64,000 nt of DNA, taken from assembly GCF_037154075.1 (NCBI RefSeq), contig NZ_JBANRJ010000001.1:1917501-1981500 (forward strand), in the 5' to 3' direction. The position numbers were made by a program, and so were the translations under genes. Source of the stretch: Sphingobium aromaticiconvertens (GTDB taxonomy: Bacteria > Pseudomonadota > Alphaproteobacteria > Sphingomonadales > Sphingomonadaceae). The notes below the pieces were generated by a model that ran no database searches, had not been told where the DNA came from, and saw only the letters and a list, made by a program, of their open reading frames with translations. Within the stretch, counting starts at the first letter, position 1, and every line of letters begins with the position of its first letter. This document shows, piece by piece, positions 31,345-40,988 of the stretch.

Positions 31345-32016
31345 ATGACTGCCGATATACTTGCACTTGTCCCCCTGCCTTCCCTGCTCAGTGCCTATGC
31401 TGGCCGCGACGCTGCACGGCATCGGCTGCTCTGGGTGTTCGACGCGCGTCTGGCGCAGATCGTGCGGACGACGACTGAGCCGATGATCGGGCAGATGCGT
31501 CTGGCCTGGTGGGAGGATGTCCTGTCCGACGAAAGCGGGGCGAAGGGGCGGGGAGAGCCGCTGCTGGCGGCATTGCGCGACGCCAAGCTGGCGGGGCATC
31601 CGGGCCTTGGTGCGATGCTCGACGGGTGGGAGGCGTTGTTGGGGGATGCCGCGCCTGACGACCTCGCCTTGCGCGCCTTTGGTGTCGATCGGGGCGGTGG
31701 GCTGTTCCATGCGTTGGCGGGGGAAGATCGCGCGCCGGAATCGCTGATACAGGCCGGAGCGGTCTGGGCGCTTTGGGATTTGTCCGGCCATGTCGGATCG
31801 GCGAGTGAAGCGGCGCGGGCGATTGCCGTGGCGCAGACGTTTCTGGGCGCGGGCAACGGGCGCGATTGGATGGGTGACTGGCCGCGTGCATGGCGACCGA
31901 TGCGTCTGGCGTTCGGGCTGGCGGTCCATGATGTGCAGCGGGGGCGGGCGGCCCCCCGCAACCTTACGCCGCGCCTTTATGCCCGGCTGTTGCGGCTGGC
32001 CCTTGTCGGACGATAG
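31345..32016 (+). CDS. Squalene/phytoene synthase family-like protein, short form
   Basis: A 223-residue protein whose N-terminal pattern (YAGRDAARHRLLWVFDARLA, then TTEPMIGQMRLAWWEDVL) is that of squalene/phytoene-synthase-family proteins. It is shorter than the typical 270-300 residues, and I do not see two clear DxxxD motifs, so it may be an NDUFAF6-like, non-enzymatic member rather than a synthase. The ATG at 31345 is preferred; a GTG nine bases upstream is the alternative. It is divergent from the Tad genes, with a 141-bp gap. It is followed 44 bp later by the EF-hand gene. Confidence 0.6.
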   Translation: MTADILALVPLPSLLSAYAGRDAARHRLLWVFDARLAQIVRTTTEPMIGQMRLAWWEDVLSDESGAKGRGEPLLAALRDAKLAGHPGLGAMLDGWEALLGDAAPDDLALRAFGVDRGGGLFHALAGEDRAPESLIQAGAVWALWDLSGHVGSASEAARAIAVAQTFLGAGNGRDWMGDWPRAWRPMRLAFGLAVHDVQRGRAAPRNLTPRLYARLLRLALVGR

Positions 32017-32060
32017 CGGCTGACGTTAGGCTATTATGAAATGGGGCAAGGGGGGCATTA

Positions 32061-32525
32061 ATGGGGCGGTTTCTGGCGGGAACGATGGCGGCGCTGCTGC
32101 TGGTGGCGAGCGGCCTGTTCTGGTGGCAGGGGCGTGCGCCCAATGCGGCCACGCCTGCCGCCGCTTTTGCCCCGCCGCCGCCGGCCGCGATCGAACCTTT
32201 GCCGGAGGGGGACGCCGATGCCGTGGGTGACGCGCCGCCGATGCCGGGCGAAGCCTCACCCCAAAACCGGGAGCAGCGCCGCTTCGCCCGCTACGACCGG
32301 AACCGCGATGGCGTCATCACCCGCGTCGAGATGATGGGCAGCCGGACCAAGGCGTTCAAGGCGCTGGACAAGGATAATGACAACCTCCTCTCGTTCGAGG
32401 AGTGGGCGGTTGCCACAGCGGATCGCTTTGGCGCGGCAGACGGCAATGGCGACGGCAAGCTGACGCCTGAGGAGTTTGCGAAAACCGCCCCGGTTCGCAA
32501 GCCGCAGGCCAAATGCCGCTGCTGA
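32061..32525 (+). CDS. EF-hand protein with N-terminal membrane anchor or signal
   Basis: A 154-residue protein with an N-terminal hydrophobic segment (GTMAALLLVASGLFWW), a proline/alanine-rich linker, then three EF-hand-type calcium loops: DRNRDGVITRVE, DKDNDNLLSFEE and DGNGDGKLTPEE. It ends in a short KPQAKCRC tail. It is probably periplasmic or membrane-tethered, and calcium binding is expected from the loops. The partner is unknown. It follows the squalene/phytoene-synthase-like gene on the same strand and converges with trmFO. Confidence 0.8.
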   Translation: MGRFLAGTMAALLLVASGLFWWQGRAPNAATPAAAFAPPPPAAIEPLPEGDADAVGDAPPMPGEASPQNREQRRFARYDRNRDGVITRVEMMGSRTKAFKALDKDNDNLLSFEEWAVATADRFGAADGNGDGKLTPEEFAKTAPVRKPQAKCRC

Positions 32526-32529
32526 AGCA

Positions 32530-33900
32530 TCAGGCGGTTTCCAGGCCCGCCATCCCCATGTCCTTCATCCACTGCGTCAGCGACGAGCGGGCGCGGGAGG
32601 TGTAGGCTTCCTTGCGCTGCTTTTTCTTCACATCTTCAATCGGCGGGAACAGGCCGAAATTGACGTTCATCGGTTGATAGTCGGCGGTCGCGACATTGCC
32701 TATGATATGGCCGAGCAACGCGCCCAGCGCCGTATCGGCGGGCGGAGATGTGAGCGTCTCGCCCCGCAACTCCGCCAGTGCGAAGCGCCCGGCCAGCAGG
32801 CCAACCGCGCTGCTTTCCACATAGCCCTCGCACCCCGTCACCTGTCCCGCGAACCGGATATGCGGCGCGTTTTTCAGGCGCAGCGTCGGGTCCAGCAGCT
32901 TGGGGCTTTGGATGAAAGTATTGCGATGCAGGCCGCCCAGACGAGCAAATTCCGCATTTTCCAGACCCGGAATGGTGCGGAACAGTTCGATCTGCGCGCC
33001 ATGCTTCAGCTTCGTCTGAAAGCCGACCATGTTCCACAACGTGCCCGACGCATTGTCCTGCCGTAGCTGGACGACCGCGTTGGGCCAGCGCCCGGTGCGC
33101 GGGTCGTCAAGGCCCATCGGCTTCATCGGTCCATGACGCAGCGTCTCCGGCCCGCGTGAGGCCATGACCTCGATCGGCATACAGCCTTCGAAATAGGGGG
33201 TGTTGGTTTCCCACTGTTTGAACTCGGTCTTCTCACCGTCGAGCAGGCCCTGGATGAAGGCCTGATATTGCTCCTTGTTCATCGGGCAATTGATATAATC
33301 CTTGCCCTCTCCACCGCCGGGACCAATCTTGTCCCAGCGATTGGCCATCCAGCATTTGTCCATGTCGATGCTGTCGAAATAGACGACCGGAGCAATGGCG
33401 TCGAAAAAGGCGAGATGATCCATGCCCGCCGTCTCGCCGATGCTGGCGGCCAGCGCGGGCGCGGTGAGCGGGCCGGTGGCGACGATCGTCATGCCGTCGG
33501 ACGGCAGCGTGTCGATCCGTTCGCGCACGATTTCCACATTGGGATGTTCGGCCAACGCCCGGGTCACGCCGCCAGAGAAAATCTCGCGATCCACGGCCAG
33601 CGCCGATCCGGCGGGTACCTTGGCAATCCCCGCTTGCCCCATCACCAGTGAACCGAGCGAGCGCATCTCCTGATGCAACAGGCCGACCGCATTTTTGTCG
33701 GCGTCATCGGAGCGGAAGCTGTTGGAACAGACGAGTTCGGCAAGGCCATCGGTCTGGTGCGCGGCCGTCATGTCGCCCGCATCCGAACTGGCGCCGCGCA
33801 TTTCGGAGAGGCGCACGCGCACGCCCGCTTGCGCCAGTTGCCATGCGGCCTCCGATCCCGCCAGGCCGCCGCCGATGATATGAACCTGATGCTGCGTCAC
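32530..33900 (-). CDS. trmFO: Methylenetetrahydrofolate-tRNA (uracil-5-)-methyltransferase TrmFO
   Basis: Flavin- and folate-dependent enzyme that methylates U54 in tRNAs. 456 residues. The FAD-binding N-terminus is [18 protein letters not shown]. The family segments [34 protein letters not shown] and [12 protein letters not shown] are visible, and the C-terminal region includes [19 protein letters not shown]. The cysteines in the CSNSF and GCEGY segments fit the family. The start ATG is at 33900. It is convergent with the EF-hand gene. Confidence 0.95.
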   Translation of the reverse strand: MTQHQVHIIGGGLAGSEAAWQLAQAGVRVRLSEMRGASSDAGDMTAAHQTDGLAELVCSNSFRSDDADKNAVGLLHQEMRSLGSLVMGQAGIAKVPAGSALAVDREIFSGGVTRALAEHPNVEIVRERIDTLPSDGMTIVATGPLTAPALAASIGETAGMDHLAFFDAIAPVVYFDSIDMDKCWMANRWDKIGPGGGEGKDYINCPMNKEQYQAFIQGLLDGEKTEFKQWETNTPYFEGCMPIEVMASRGPETLRHGPMKPMGLDDPRTGRWPNAVVQLRQDNASGTLWNMVGFQTKLKHGAQIELFRTIPGLENAEFARLGGLHRNTFIQSPKLLDPTLRLKNAPHIRFAGQVTGCEGYVESSAVGLLAGRFALAELRGETLTSPPADTALGALLGHIIGNVATADYQPMNVNFGLFPPIEDVKKKQRKEAYTSRARSSLTQWMKDMGMAGLETA

Positions 33901-33987
33901 ACTATATTGCCTTGATGATCGTATGTCATGCCGCAGCCTCTACCCCCAATCGCCAATGAAAGAGAGAAAAAATGGCGACCCTGCGCG

Positions 33988-35034
33988 CTAATAGATATGC
34001 GCAGCCGTATAGGGGATCTGGAAGTAATTCAGGCCGCTAGCCACCGCACGGCCGACACGGGAGCGGCTATCCTTGAAGAACAGTTCCTTGATGTTGAGGC
34101 CGACGCCAAAGAAAATGTCGCGCCTGGGCGTGATTCCGGCAGCCCGATCCGCATTGGTGAAGTCCTTGCCGCGATAGCCGACCTGTAATTCCACGAAACG
34201 CAGCGGGCCATTTTTCAAGCCGTCGAATCCAGCCAACTCCAGCGAAAGCAGGAAGCGCTGCTGTTCATAATGGCGCTTGCCCTTGAACGTATAGATGTTG
34301 GAATTGGGCATCATCAGCAGGCGGAAATCGAGCTTTTCCTCCAGCCCCGGCACTGTGTGCCGCAAGACGGAGAAGGCCGCGCCACCGGTATTGAAGAGGA
34401 CGTCCTGCACTGAAAATCCGCTGTCGACTTTATGGGCATCCCACAATTCCCCGTAAAACATGAGACCTGTGGCCATGATCGCGGCGGGAAGCGCGGCAGC
34501 GGCCCTGTCGTCGCTTTTGCGGGCAATGCGCGCGCCCAGAAATTCGGCGAACAGATAGGCGTTAAAGGCGTGGGTCAGTTTGTCGATGCCCAGATTATTG
34601 GTATTCTTGCCAAACCAGCCTTCATCCTTGAAATGGAAGGATGTCGTTGCATCCGTCCAATAGGCCTGGGACGCGGTGATATAAGCGAACAGGCCGAGCG
34701 CCTCCCATTTGGCCGCGCCCATCCGACTGCCCAAAGATCTGTAACGTTCGCCATCGTTCGTAGGCGCGACCATTTCGATATTGGCCGGACCTTGAATCTG
34801 CGCAGGCGCAAGCGAGGTTTGCTCGGGATTCAGGGAAGCAAGGTTGAAGGAAAGATCAAGAGGCTGGTCGGCCATATGTGAAGGAAATGCAGGAAGATCA
34901 TCGGATATGATCTGATCCATTCCCACATGGGCTGCGTCGATTTCCTGAGATTCTGCCGTATTAACCGCAAGTATCAAGGACACAATCAATGCGCAAAGCG
35001 CAACGCGCGTCCGCTGAAATCCCTCCACTGCCAT
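33988..35034 (-). CDS. DUF2279 (YfiM-like) predicted periplasmic or outer-membrane protein
   Basis: A 348-residue protein with a signal-like hydrophobic N-terminus (VALCALIVSLILAVNTAES). The central region matches DUF2279: TTSFHFKDEGWFGKNTNNLG, then KLTHAFNAYLFAEFLGARI. The C-terminal half looks beta-rich (KGKRHYEQQRFLLSLELAG, LRFVELQVGYRGKDFTNAD), which suggests an outer-membrane-type barrel or a lipid-associated domain, but the function is unknown. The ATG at 35034 is preferred, with GGAAAA about nine bases upstream; a TTG at 35058 gives eight extra residues. Confidence 0.7.
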   Translation of the reverse strand: MAVEGFQRTRVALCALIVSLILAVNTAESQEIDAAHVGMDQIISDDLPAFPSHMADQPLDLSFNLASLNPEQTSLAPAQIQGPANIEMVAPTNDGERYRSLGSRMGAAKWEALGLFAYITASQAYWTDATTSFHFKDEGWFGKNTNNLGIDKLTHAFNAYLFAEFLGARIARKSDDRAAAALPAAIMATGLMFYGELWDAHKVDSGFSVQDVLFNTGGAAFSVLRHTVPGLEEKLDFRLLMMPNSNIYTFKGKRHYEQQRFLLSLELAGFDGLKNGPLRFVELQVGYRGKDFTNADRAAGITPRRDIFFGVGLNIKELFFKDSRSRVGRAVASGLNYFQIPYTAAHIY

Positions 35035-35158
35035 CACGTTGTTTTCCGTGTCTAACAAACTGGATGGATCAACTCTTATATCCGAATGTTGTTCCGGATG
35101 CGTCCTGTTCAGGTGATCAGAATGGGTGCCCGCTTGATCTCGGAGATTTTCTGCAATT

Positions 35159-35202
35159 GCGCCGCTATCACCCGCGCCAGATTGGCGGGGTGATAGCGGC
35201 GC
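35159..35202. terminator. Long perfect hairpin downstream of leuA
   Basis: A 15-bp perfect stem (GCGCCGCTATCACCC at 35159-35173 and GGGTGATAGCGGCGC at 35188-35202) with additional GGC/GCC pairing in its 14-nt loop. It lies 17 bp beyond the leuA stop. There is no T-run. Confidence 0.4.
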
Positions 35203-35218
35203 GGTGTGTTGTCGTGTG

Positions 35219-36892
35219 TCAGGCCCTTACGGTCAGCCCGTTGGCGGCCGACAACACCGCCTTGACCGAGGCGGTCGCCACATCGCTGTCGGTGCCCACG
35301 CCAAAGACGGTGCGGCCATCGGGCGTGCGGCATTCGACATAGGCGGCGGCGTTGACATCGCTGCCCGCGCCGACCGCATGTTCGCTATAATCGGCGATCT
35401 CCAGTTCCACGCCGAACTCATCGCGCAACGCGGCCAGTACGCTGGAGAGCAGTCCGTTGCCACGCCCGGAAACGCTGCGCTCGCCGCCCTGATAGCCGAT
35501 CTTGCCGGTGAAGATCCGGTCGCCCGCCGCGCCGCTCTCATGATAGTCGATCAGGCGATAGGGTTGGTCGGTGCCAAGGCGATAATGCGCCTCGAATGCG
35601 CTCCAGATGTCGGCGGCGTTGAGTTCGCGGCTGGTGCTGTCGGCGACACCCTGGACGACGCGGCTGAAATCGGCCTGCATCCGCTTGGGCAGTTTCAGTC
35701 CCTTGTCTTGCTCCAACACCCAGGCGACGCCGCCCTTGCCCGACTGGCTGTTCACGCGGATCACCGCTTCATAATCGCGGCCCAGATCCTTGGGGTCGAT
35801 CGGCAGATAGGGCACGTCCCAGATGAGGTCGTTGCGCGCATCCTGCGCGGCAAAGCCCTTCTTGATCGCGTCCTGATGGCTACCGGAAAAGGCGGTGAAC
35901 ACCAGTTCTCCCGCATAGGGATGGCGTGGATGGACGGGCAACTGATTGCAATATTCGACTGTCTGAATGACTTCATCGATGTCGGAGAAGTCCAGTTCCG
36001 GGTTGATCCCCTGCGTGTACATGTTGAGCGCAACGGTCACGATGTCGCAATTGCCGGTGCGCTCGCCATTGCCGAACAGGCAGCCTTCGACACGATCGGC
36101 GCCTGCCATCAGGCCCAGTTCCGCTGCCGCGACGCCGGTGCCGCGGTCGTTATGCGGGTGGAGCGAGATGACGACGCTGTCGCGGCGTGAAATATGGCGG
36201 CATATCCATTCGATCTGGTCGGCATAGATGTTGGGCGTCGCCGCCTCCACCGTCGCGGGCAGGTTCAGGATCAGCGGCTTTTCCGGCGTGGGCATCAATA
36301 TGTCCATCACCGCTTCACAACATTCCAGGCTGAACTCCAGCTCTGCGGTGGAAAAGGTTTCCGGGCTATATTCGAAATGCCAGTCGGTGTTCGGCTGGGC
36401 GGCGGCTTCATCGCGCAGCAGCTTGGCGGCGTCAACGGCGATCTGTTTGATCTGCGGGCGTTCCATGCCAAAGACGATGCGCCGCCAGGCCGGGGACACG
36501 GCGTTATAAACGTGGACGATTGCCTGCTTCGCGCCCTTGAGCGACTGGAAGGTCGTGGCGATCAGGTCGCCGCGGGCTTGGGTCAGCACCTGCACCATCA
36601 CGTCATCGGGAATGGCGTCCGACTGGACGAGGCCGCTGATGAAATCGAACTCGGTCGCGCCGGCTGAGGGGAAACCGACCTCAATCTCCTTGACACCGAC
36701 TTTCAGCAACAGGTCGAAGAAGCGGCGCTTCTTTTCTGCGTTCATGGGGTCGATCAGCGCCTGATTGCCGTCGCGCAGATCGGTGGAGAGCCAGCGGGGC
36801 GGGGCGGTGATGACCTGTGCGGGCCATTGCCGGTTGGGCAGGTCGACCTGCGGGAAAGATCGATATTTCTGCGAAGGGTCGGTCAGCATCAT
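35219..36892 (-). CDS. leuA: 2-isopropylmalate synthase
   Basis: Catalyses the first committed step of leucine synthesis from 2-oxoisovalerate and acetyl-CoA. 557 residues, the long type-2 LeuA. The HMGL-like barrel begins [18 protein letters not shown]; the metal-binding histidines are in [19 protein letters not shown] regulatory C-terminal LeuA dimer domain follows ([20 protein letters not shown]). The ATG at 36892 is chosen over the upstream frame. A 14-residue leucine-rich leader peptide and hairpins lie upstream, so attenuation control is likely. ilvBNC lie elsewhere in the window on the same strand. Confidence 0.95.
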   Translation of the reverse strand: MMLTDPSQKYRSFPQVDLPNRQWPAQVITAPPRWLSTDLRDGNQALIDPMNAEKKRRFFDLLLKVGVKEIEVGFPSAGATEFDFISGLVQSDAIPDDVMVQVLTQARGDLIATTFQSLKGAKQAIVHVYNAVSPAWRRIVFGMERPQIKQIAVDAAKLLRDEAAAQPNTDWHFEYSPETFSTAELEFSLECCEAVMDILMPTPEKPLILNLPATVEAATPNIYADQIEWICRHISRRDSVVISLHPHNDRGTGVAAAELGLMAGADRVEGCLFGNGERTGNCDIVTVALNMYTQGINPELDFSDIDEVIQTVEYCNQLPVHPRHPYAGELVFTAFSGSHQDAIKKGFAAQDARNDLIWDVPYLPIDPKDLGRDYEAVIRVNSQSGKGGVAWVLEQDKGLKLPKRMQADFSRVVQGVADSTSRELNAADIWSAFEAHYRLGTDQPYRLIDYHESGAAGDRIFTGKIGYQGGERSVSGRGNGLLSSVLAALRDEFGVELEIADYSEHAVGAGSDVNAAAYVECRTPDGRTVFGVGTDSDVATASVKAVLSAANGLTVRA

Positions 36893-36917
36893 GGGGAAAC
36901 TACTTCTTCTGCCTATC

Positions 36918-36937
36918 GGGCGGCATGAATGCGCCCG
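36918..36937 (-). promoter_or_regulatory. Hairpin in leuA leader near the start codon
   Basis: On the leuA strand, CGGGCG and CGCCCG (with an inner CAT/ATG pair) form a short stem about 25 nt before the leuA ATG. It could affect ribosome access to leuA. It has no U-run. Confidence 0.3.
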
Positions 36938-36955
36938 GTGGTATCTGTGCCTGCG

Positions 36956-37026
36956 AAAAATGCCCTTAGGCGTATCGACGTTGCCCATAAGCGAAGGACA
37001 ACGGAAAAACCACGCCTAAGGGCGTG
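36956..37026 (-). promoter_or_regulatory. Candidate leucine attenuator: overlapping alternative hairpins with U-runs
   Basis: Two mutually exclusive structures share one strand. Hairpin A is CACGCC/GGCGTG with a CTTA loop (37011-37026), followed by GTTTTT (37005-37010). Hairpin B pairs 37012-37023 with 36962-36973 (12 of 12 bases), followed by ATTTTT (36956-36961). Both lie in the leuA leader, downstream of the Leu codons of leuL. I cannot tell from sequence alone which one is the functional terminator and which is the antiterminator. Confidence 0.65.
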
Positions 37027-37060
37027 TAAGTCGTAGCAGGGGAAGAAGCGCGCGCTGCAT
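37016..37060 (-). CDS. leuL: Leucine leader peptide (leuL)
   Basis: A 14-codon frame, MQRALLPLLRLTRP, upstream of leuA and on its strand. Five of the fourteen codons are Leu, clustered at positions 5, 6, 8, 9 and 11. The stop codon lies inside the first terminator-like hairpin, as in the leucine and tryptophan attenuators. No Shine-Dalgarno is evident, and a possible -10 (TATGTA at 37070-37075) puts the transcript start near the ATG, so it may be leaderless. The frame is too short to appear in routine gene calls. Confidence 0.65.
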   Translation of the reverse strand: MQRALLPLLRLTRP

Positions 37061-37127
37061 GGTGGGTTTTACATAGCGGATGGGAGTGTGATGCGTCCAG
37101 CGCTTTTATGGTGTGGGGTGAGGGAAG

Positions 37128-37155
37128 GGGGAGGCCAGCCTGAACCAACCTCCCC
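37128..37155 (-). terminator. Hairpin after YceI-like gene
   Basis: GGGGAGG and CCTCCCC (37128-37134 and 37149-37155) form a stem just beyond the stop of the YceI-like gene, followed on its strand by CCTTCCCTC rather than a U-run. It may separate that gene from the leuL/leuA transcript. Confidence 0.35.
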
Positions 37156-37161
37156 AAGCCT

Positions 37162-37791
37162 TTACTGCTTCACGAAACCGGCGATGATCTTCAGTTCGAT
37201 CGCGTCGCCGACCATCGGCACGCCATAACCCATGCCAAAATCGCTGCGCTTGATCGTGCCAGTGGCAACGAAGCCGACATTTTCCTTGCCGCCCATCATC
37301 GCCGGGGCTTTGCCTGCGCCATAGAATTCTGCGTCCAGCGTCACGGGCTTGGTCACGCCCTTTATGGTGAGGTTACCGGTGATCTCCGCCCCGGTTGCGC
37401 CTTCCGGCTTCACGCCGGTGGAGACGAATTTCGCGGTGGGAAATTTGGCGCTGTCAAAGAAGTCCGGTTTCATCAGATGCTCGTCGAGCTTGGGAACGCC
37501 GGTCTTCAGGTTGGCGACCGGGATGTCGACCGAGACCTTGGCGGCTGCGGGCGCCTTGGGGTCCAGCGTCAGCGTGCCGGTGGGCATCGCGATCACGCCC
37601 ATATTATTGGTGAAGCCCATATGGTCATAGGCGAAGACGATCTGGGTGTGGCCCCCGTCGATCGTGTAGGTGCCGCCCGTGACCTTGGTCGCGTCCTTGG
37701 AGCCGGGCGCGGCCGTGGGCGCCTGGGCGATGAGGACGGAGCCGCCGGCAATGGCGATCAGGGCGGCGGCGGGGATGAGAATCTTGCGCAT
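37162..37791 (-). CDS. YceI family periplasmic protein
   Basis: A 209-residue secreted lipocalin-like protein. Signal peptide ILIPAAALIAIAGGSVLIAQ. The mature part has the family patterns GGTYTIDGGHTQIVFAYDHM, DSAKFPTAKFVSTGVKPE, TGNLTIKGVTKPVTLDAEF and GTIKRSDFGMGYG. YceI homologues bind polyisoprenoid lipids. The ATG at 37791 is the start; the longer frame upstream is not signal-like. No b561-type cytochrome partner is present. Confidence 0.9.
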   Translation of the reverse strand: MRKILIPAAALIAIAGGSVLIAQAPTAAPGSKDATKVTGGTYTIDGGHTQIVFAYDHMGFTNNMGVIAMPTGTLTLDPKAPAAAKVSVDIPVANLKTGVPKLDEHLMKPDFFDSAKFPTAKFVSTGVKPEGATGAEITGNLTIKGVTKPVTLDAEFYGAGKAPAMMGGKENVGFVATGTIKRSDFGMGYGVPMVGDAIELKIIAGFVKQ

Positions 37792-37918
37792 GCGAACAGC
37801 TCTCCAGAAACGATCAAGGGACGCTGCGAAGAATAGCAACGTCCGTGACAAGTTCCAGAGGTGAAGCGTGAAACACATCGTTCGTAACTATGGGGTGATC
37901 GAGGGCCTTTGGGGCGAT

Positions 37919-38899
37919 TTAGAAAGGGCGCTTTTTCAGTAACTTGAGCCGTTCATACAGATCGAAATGCTCGAAAACGGCGGCAAACTGACGATCAGTT
38001 GCGGCAGCGGCATTGTAATTTTGGTGACGTAACGCCACCGCTTGGCTGCCTGTAAGGCAATGATGTTTTGGCGAATGGCCCAGGTTGGTGGCCGCGACGG
38101 GCGTATCCCGCAGCAGGCTCATGGCCTTGAACCAGATATCATCCTCGGTCGGGCAGAGTCTGCGGAACGTGTCGACATCCATTGCCCTGTCGTCCATGCA
38201 GGCGGGGGGATACAGGATGCCGCTGGTTCCGTAAGCAAAGAAATCATAGCCTATCTTCAAGGCAGGACACGCGCAGTCGATTTCACGGACCTGTTTCTTG
38301 GTCGTGACCAGCTTGCCGCTTTTCGCCCTTTTTATCCGACCTGCCGGGTTCATCTTCAATTGACGAACCCAATTGCCGACGATGGCGTTGGGCGCGGCCT
38401 GCCCGGTCCTGAGTAGGGCTTCCACGCTGTTGACCGGGTGATAGAAATCATCATCCAGGGTCATGATGTAATGACCGGGAAAATCACGAAGAGCATAAAT
38501 TAATTTCGTATGAGGCCCAATGTCCGGCACGAAATTTATCCGCAGACCATAATCCTGTAATTGATGAAGATAATCCGGAATTTCAGAAGGTTCTACGGCA
38601 TCTGAAATATATAATTGTATCGACGCGGGCCGTACAGTTTGCAGGAGCATGGATTCGATGGCGAAGCCGACCGTGCCGAGCCGGTTGCGCGTAGTCGTCA
38701 GGCTGGCGATCAGGTCGGGGCGGATGACGCCGGGCAAGGATCTGGTCGGCCTTAAAGTGGCGGACATTTGCTGTGCGTGAAGATTGACGGCCAGATTGAC
38801 CGAATATTCCATCAGCCGCCTGTTCATAAATGCCTGCCGGATCAGGATGATGACTGCAATCAACGCCATCACGGCGATTGTGAGCGGGATATAGAGCAT
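37919..38899 (-). CDS. Membrane-anchored glycosyltransferase-like protein
   Basis: A 326-residue protein with an N-terminal anchor helix (MLYIPLTIAVMALIAVIILI). A GT-A-like core follows: an RPDLIASLTTTRNRLGTVGF segment and a DDD-type metal site in HYIMTLDDDFYHP. Further on are HPVNSVEALLRTGQAAPNAI, then TEDDIWFKAMSLL. The donor and acceptor are not known. It is separated from ilvC by a strong terminator and from the YceI-like gene by 127 bp, so it is probably a single transcription unit. Confidence 0.65.
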   Translation of the reverse strand: MLYIPLTIAVMALIAVIILIRQAFMNRRLMEYSVNLAVNLHAQQMSATLRPTRSLPGVIRPDLIASLTTTRNRLGTVGFAIESMLLQTVRPASIQLYISDAVEPSEIPDYLHQLQDYGLRINFVPDIGPHTKLIYALRDFPGHYIMTLDDDFYHPVNSVEALLRTGQAAPNAIVGNWVRQLKMNPAGRIKRAKSGKLVTTKKQVREIDCACPALKIGYDFFAYGTSGILYPPACMDDRAMDVDTFRRLCPTEDDIWFKAMSLLRDTPVAATNLGHSPKHHCLTGSQAVALRHQNYNAAAATDRQFAAVFEHFDLYERLKLLKKRPF

Positions 38900-38934
38900 C
38901 GCAATTTATGCCGGCAAGATTAACGCTATGTTCT

Positions 38935-38976
38935 AAAAAAAGGCAGGGCCGCACCCTAGGGCGCGGCCCTGCCTTT
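38935..38976 (-). terminator. Strong terminator for ilvC
   Basis: A 14-bp perfect stem (AAAGGCAGGGCCGC / GCGGCCCTGCCTTT, 38939-38952 and 38963-38976), with a 10-nt loop and a run of seven A on the plus strand (T on the ilvC strand) at 38935-38941. A classical rho-independent terminator, 10 bp after the ilvC stop. Confidence 0.9.
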
Positions 38977-38986
38977 AAGCTCTATG

Positions 38987-40087
<1,101 letters not shown>

Positions 40088-40109
40088 TTAAACTTTGGCA
40101 AACTTGGGT

Positions 40110-40625
40110 TCAGATAGGACTCTTGCCCCGGACAAGGCCGACGACGCCGGTCCGGCCAACCTCAACCAGGCCGATCTGGCGCATCAGCGCGACGAAAGTG
40201 TCGATCTTGTCGGTCGGGCCGGTAATCTCGAAGATGAAACTTTCGATCGTCGTGTCGACCACCTTGGCGCGGAACACGTCGGCAAGCCGCAGTGCCTCGA
40301 TCCGGTCTTCACCCGTGCCCGCGACCTTCACCAGCGCCAGTTCGCGTTCGACATAAGGACCGTTCTCGGAAAGATCCGTGACCTTGTGAACGGATACGAG
40401 GCGGTCGAGTTGCGCGATGATCTGGTCGATCACCTTGGGCGGGCCGTTGGTGACGATGGTGATGCGGCTGACGCTGTGGTCGGGGGTGATGTCCGCCACG
40501 GTCAGGCTGTCGATATTATAGCCGCGCGCCGTGAACAGGCCCGCGATCCGCGCAAGGATGCCCGCCTCGTTAGAGACCGTCAGCGACAGGACATGTCGCT
40601 GGCTGAATTCTTCCTGAATATGCAT
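40110..40625 (-). CDS. ilvN: Acetolactate synthase small regulatory subunit
   Basis: 171 residues, the ACT-domain regulatory subunit that confers valine inhibition on IlvB. ACT region: LSLTVSNEAGILARIAGLF, then RGYNIDSLTVADITPDHSVS. The C-terminal domain ends TGVVGLVRGK. The ATG overlaps the stop of the small unknown gene by one base (TGATG), so the order ilvB, unknown gene, ilvN is a coupled string. Confidence 0.95.
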   Translation of the reverse strand: MHIQEEFSQRHVLSLTVSNEAGILARIAGLFTARGYNIDSLTVADITPDHSVSRITIVTNGPPKVIDQIIAQLDRLVSVHKVTDLSENGPYVERELALVKVAGTGEDRIEALRLADVFRAKVVDTTIESFIFEITGPTDKIDTFVALMRQIGLVEVGRTGVVGLVRGKSPI

Positions 40626-40978
40626 CAGATGTCCGTTTCGCTGTCCGGTGCGGCATGAATGTCATCTTGGTTCAACGACAACATACCGATGAAGGCGTAA
40701 TGCCAGCCATTATCCTGGCGGTGGGCGAGGCGGGCAGGGAACCCGACCACGGCGTCATGCACCCTGTCGAGATGTTCGCCGACATAGCGCGGCCCGACCA
40801 GCAGGCGGCCGATCCGCCGCTCATGATAGTCGAAACCCTGGTCGAGATGCACTTCCCATTCCTCATTGTCTGGATCGGCATGGTCGGTTGTCCAGCCGGT
40901 CAATTCTGCATTGCCCGCGATGCGTTCGAAATCCCAGGGTTCCGTTACATGGATGCGGAGTTTGAGATGTCCGGTCAC
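40625..40978 (-). CDS. Hypothetical protein between ilvB and ilvN
   Basis: A 117-residue soluble protein I do not recognise. It is rich in charged and aromatic residues: TEPWDFERIAGNAELTGW, EEWEVHLDQGFDYHERRIGR, AHRQDNGWHYAFIGML. No signal peptide or membrane segment. The GTG at 40978 is inferred because the ilvB stop lies 10 bp upstream and no ATG fits the frame; the stop overlaps the ilvN ATG by one base. The tight packing inside the acetolactate synthase genes suggests a role linked to that enzyme, but no function can be assigned. Confidence 0.65.
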   Translation of the reverse strand: MTGHLKLRIHVTEPWDFERIAGNAELTGWTTDHADPDNEEWEVHLDQGFDYHERRIGRLLVGPRYVGEHLDRVHDAVVGFPARLAHRQDNGWHYAFIGMLSLNQDDIHAAPDSETDI

Positions 40979-40988
40979 AAAATGGCCA

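Noticed and set aside
31204..31929. Upstream extension of the TadG-like frame to 915 residues
   Set aside because: The extra 242 codons are the antisense of the squalene/phytoene-synthase-like gene. The ATG at 31203 has a ribosome binding site and a TadG-like N-terminus.
37791..37878. Longer N-terminus for the YceI-like protein
   Set aside because: It would place a second hydrophobic stretch before a good signal peptide; the ATG at 37791 gives a normal signal sequence.
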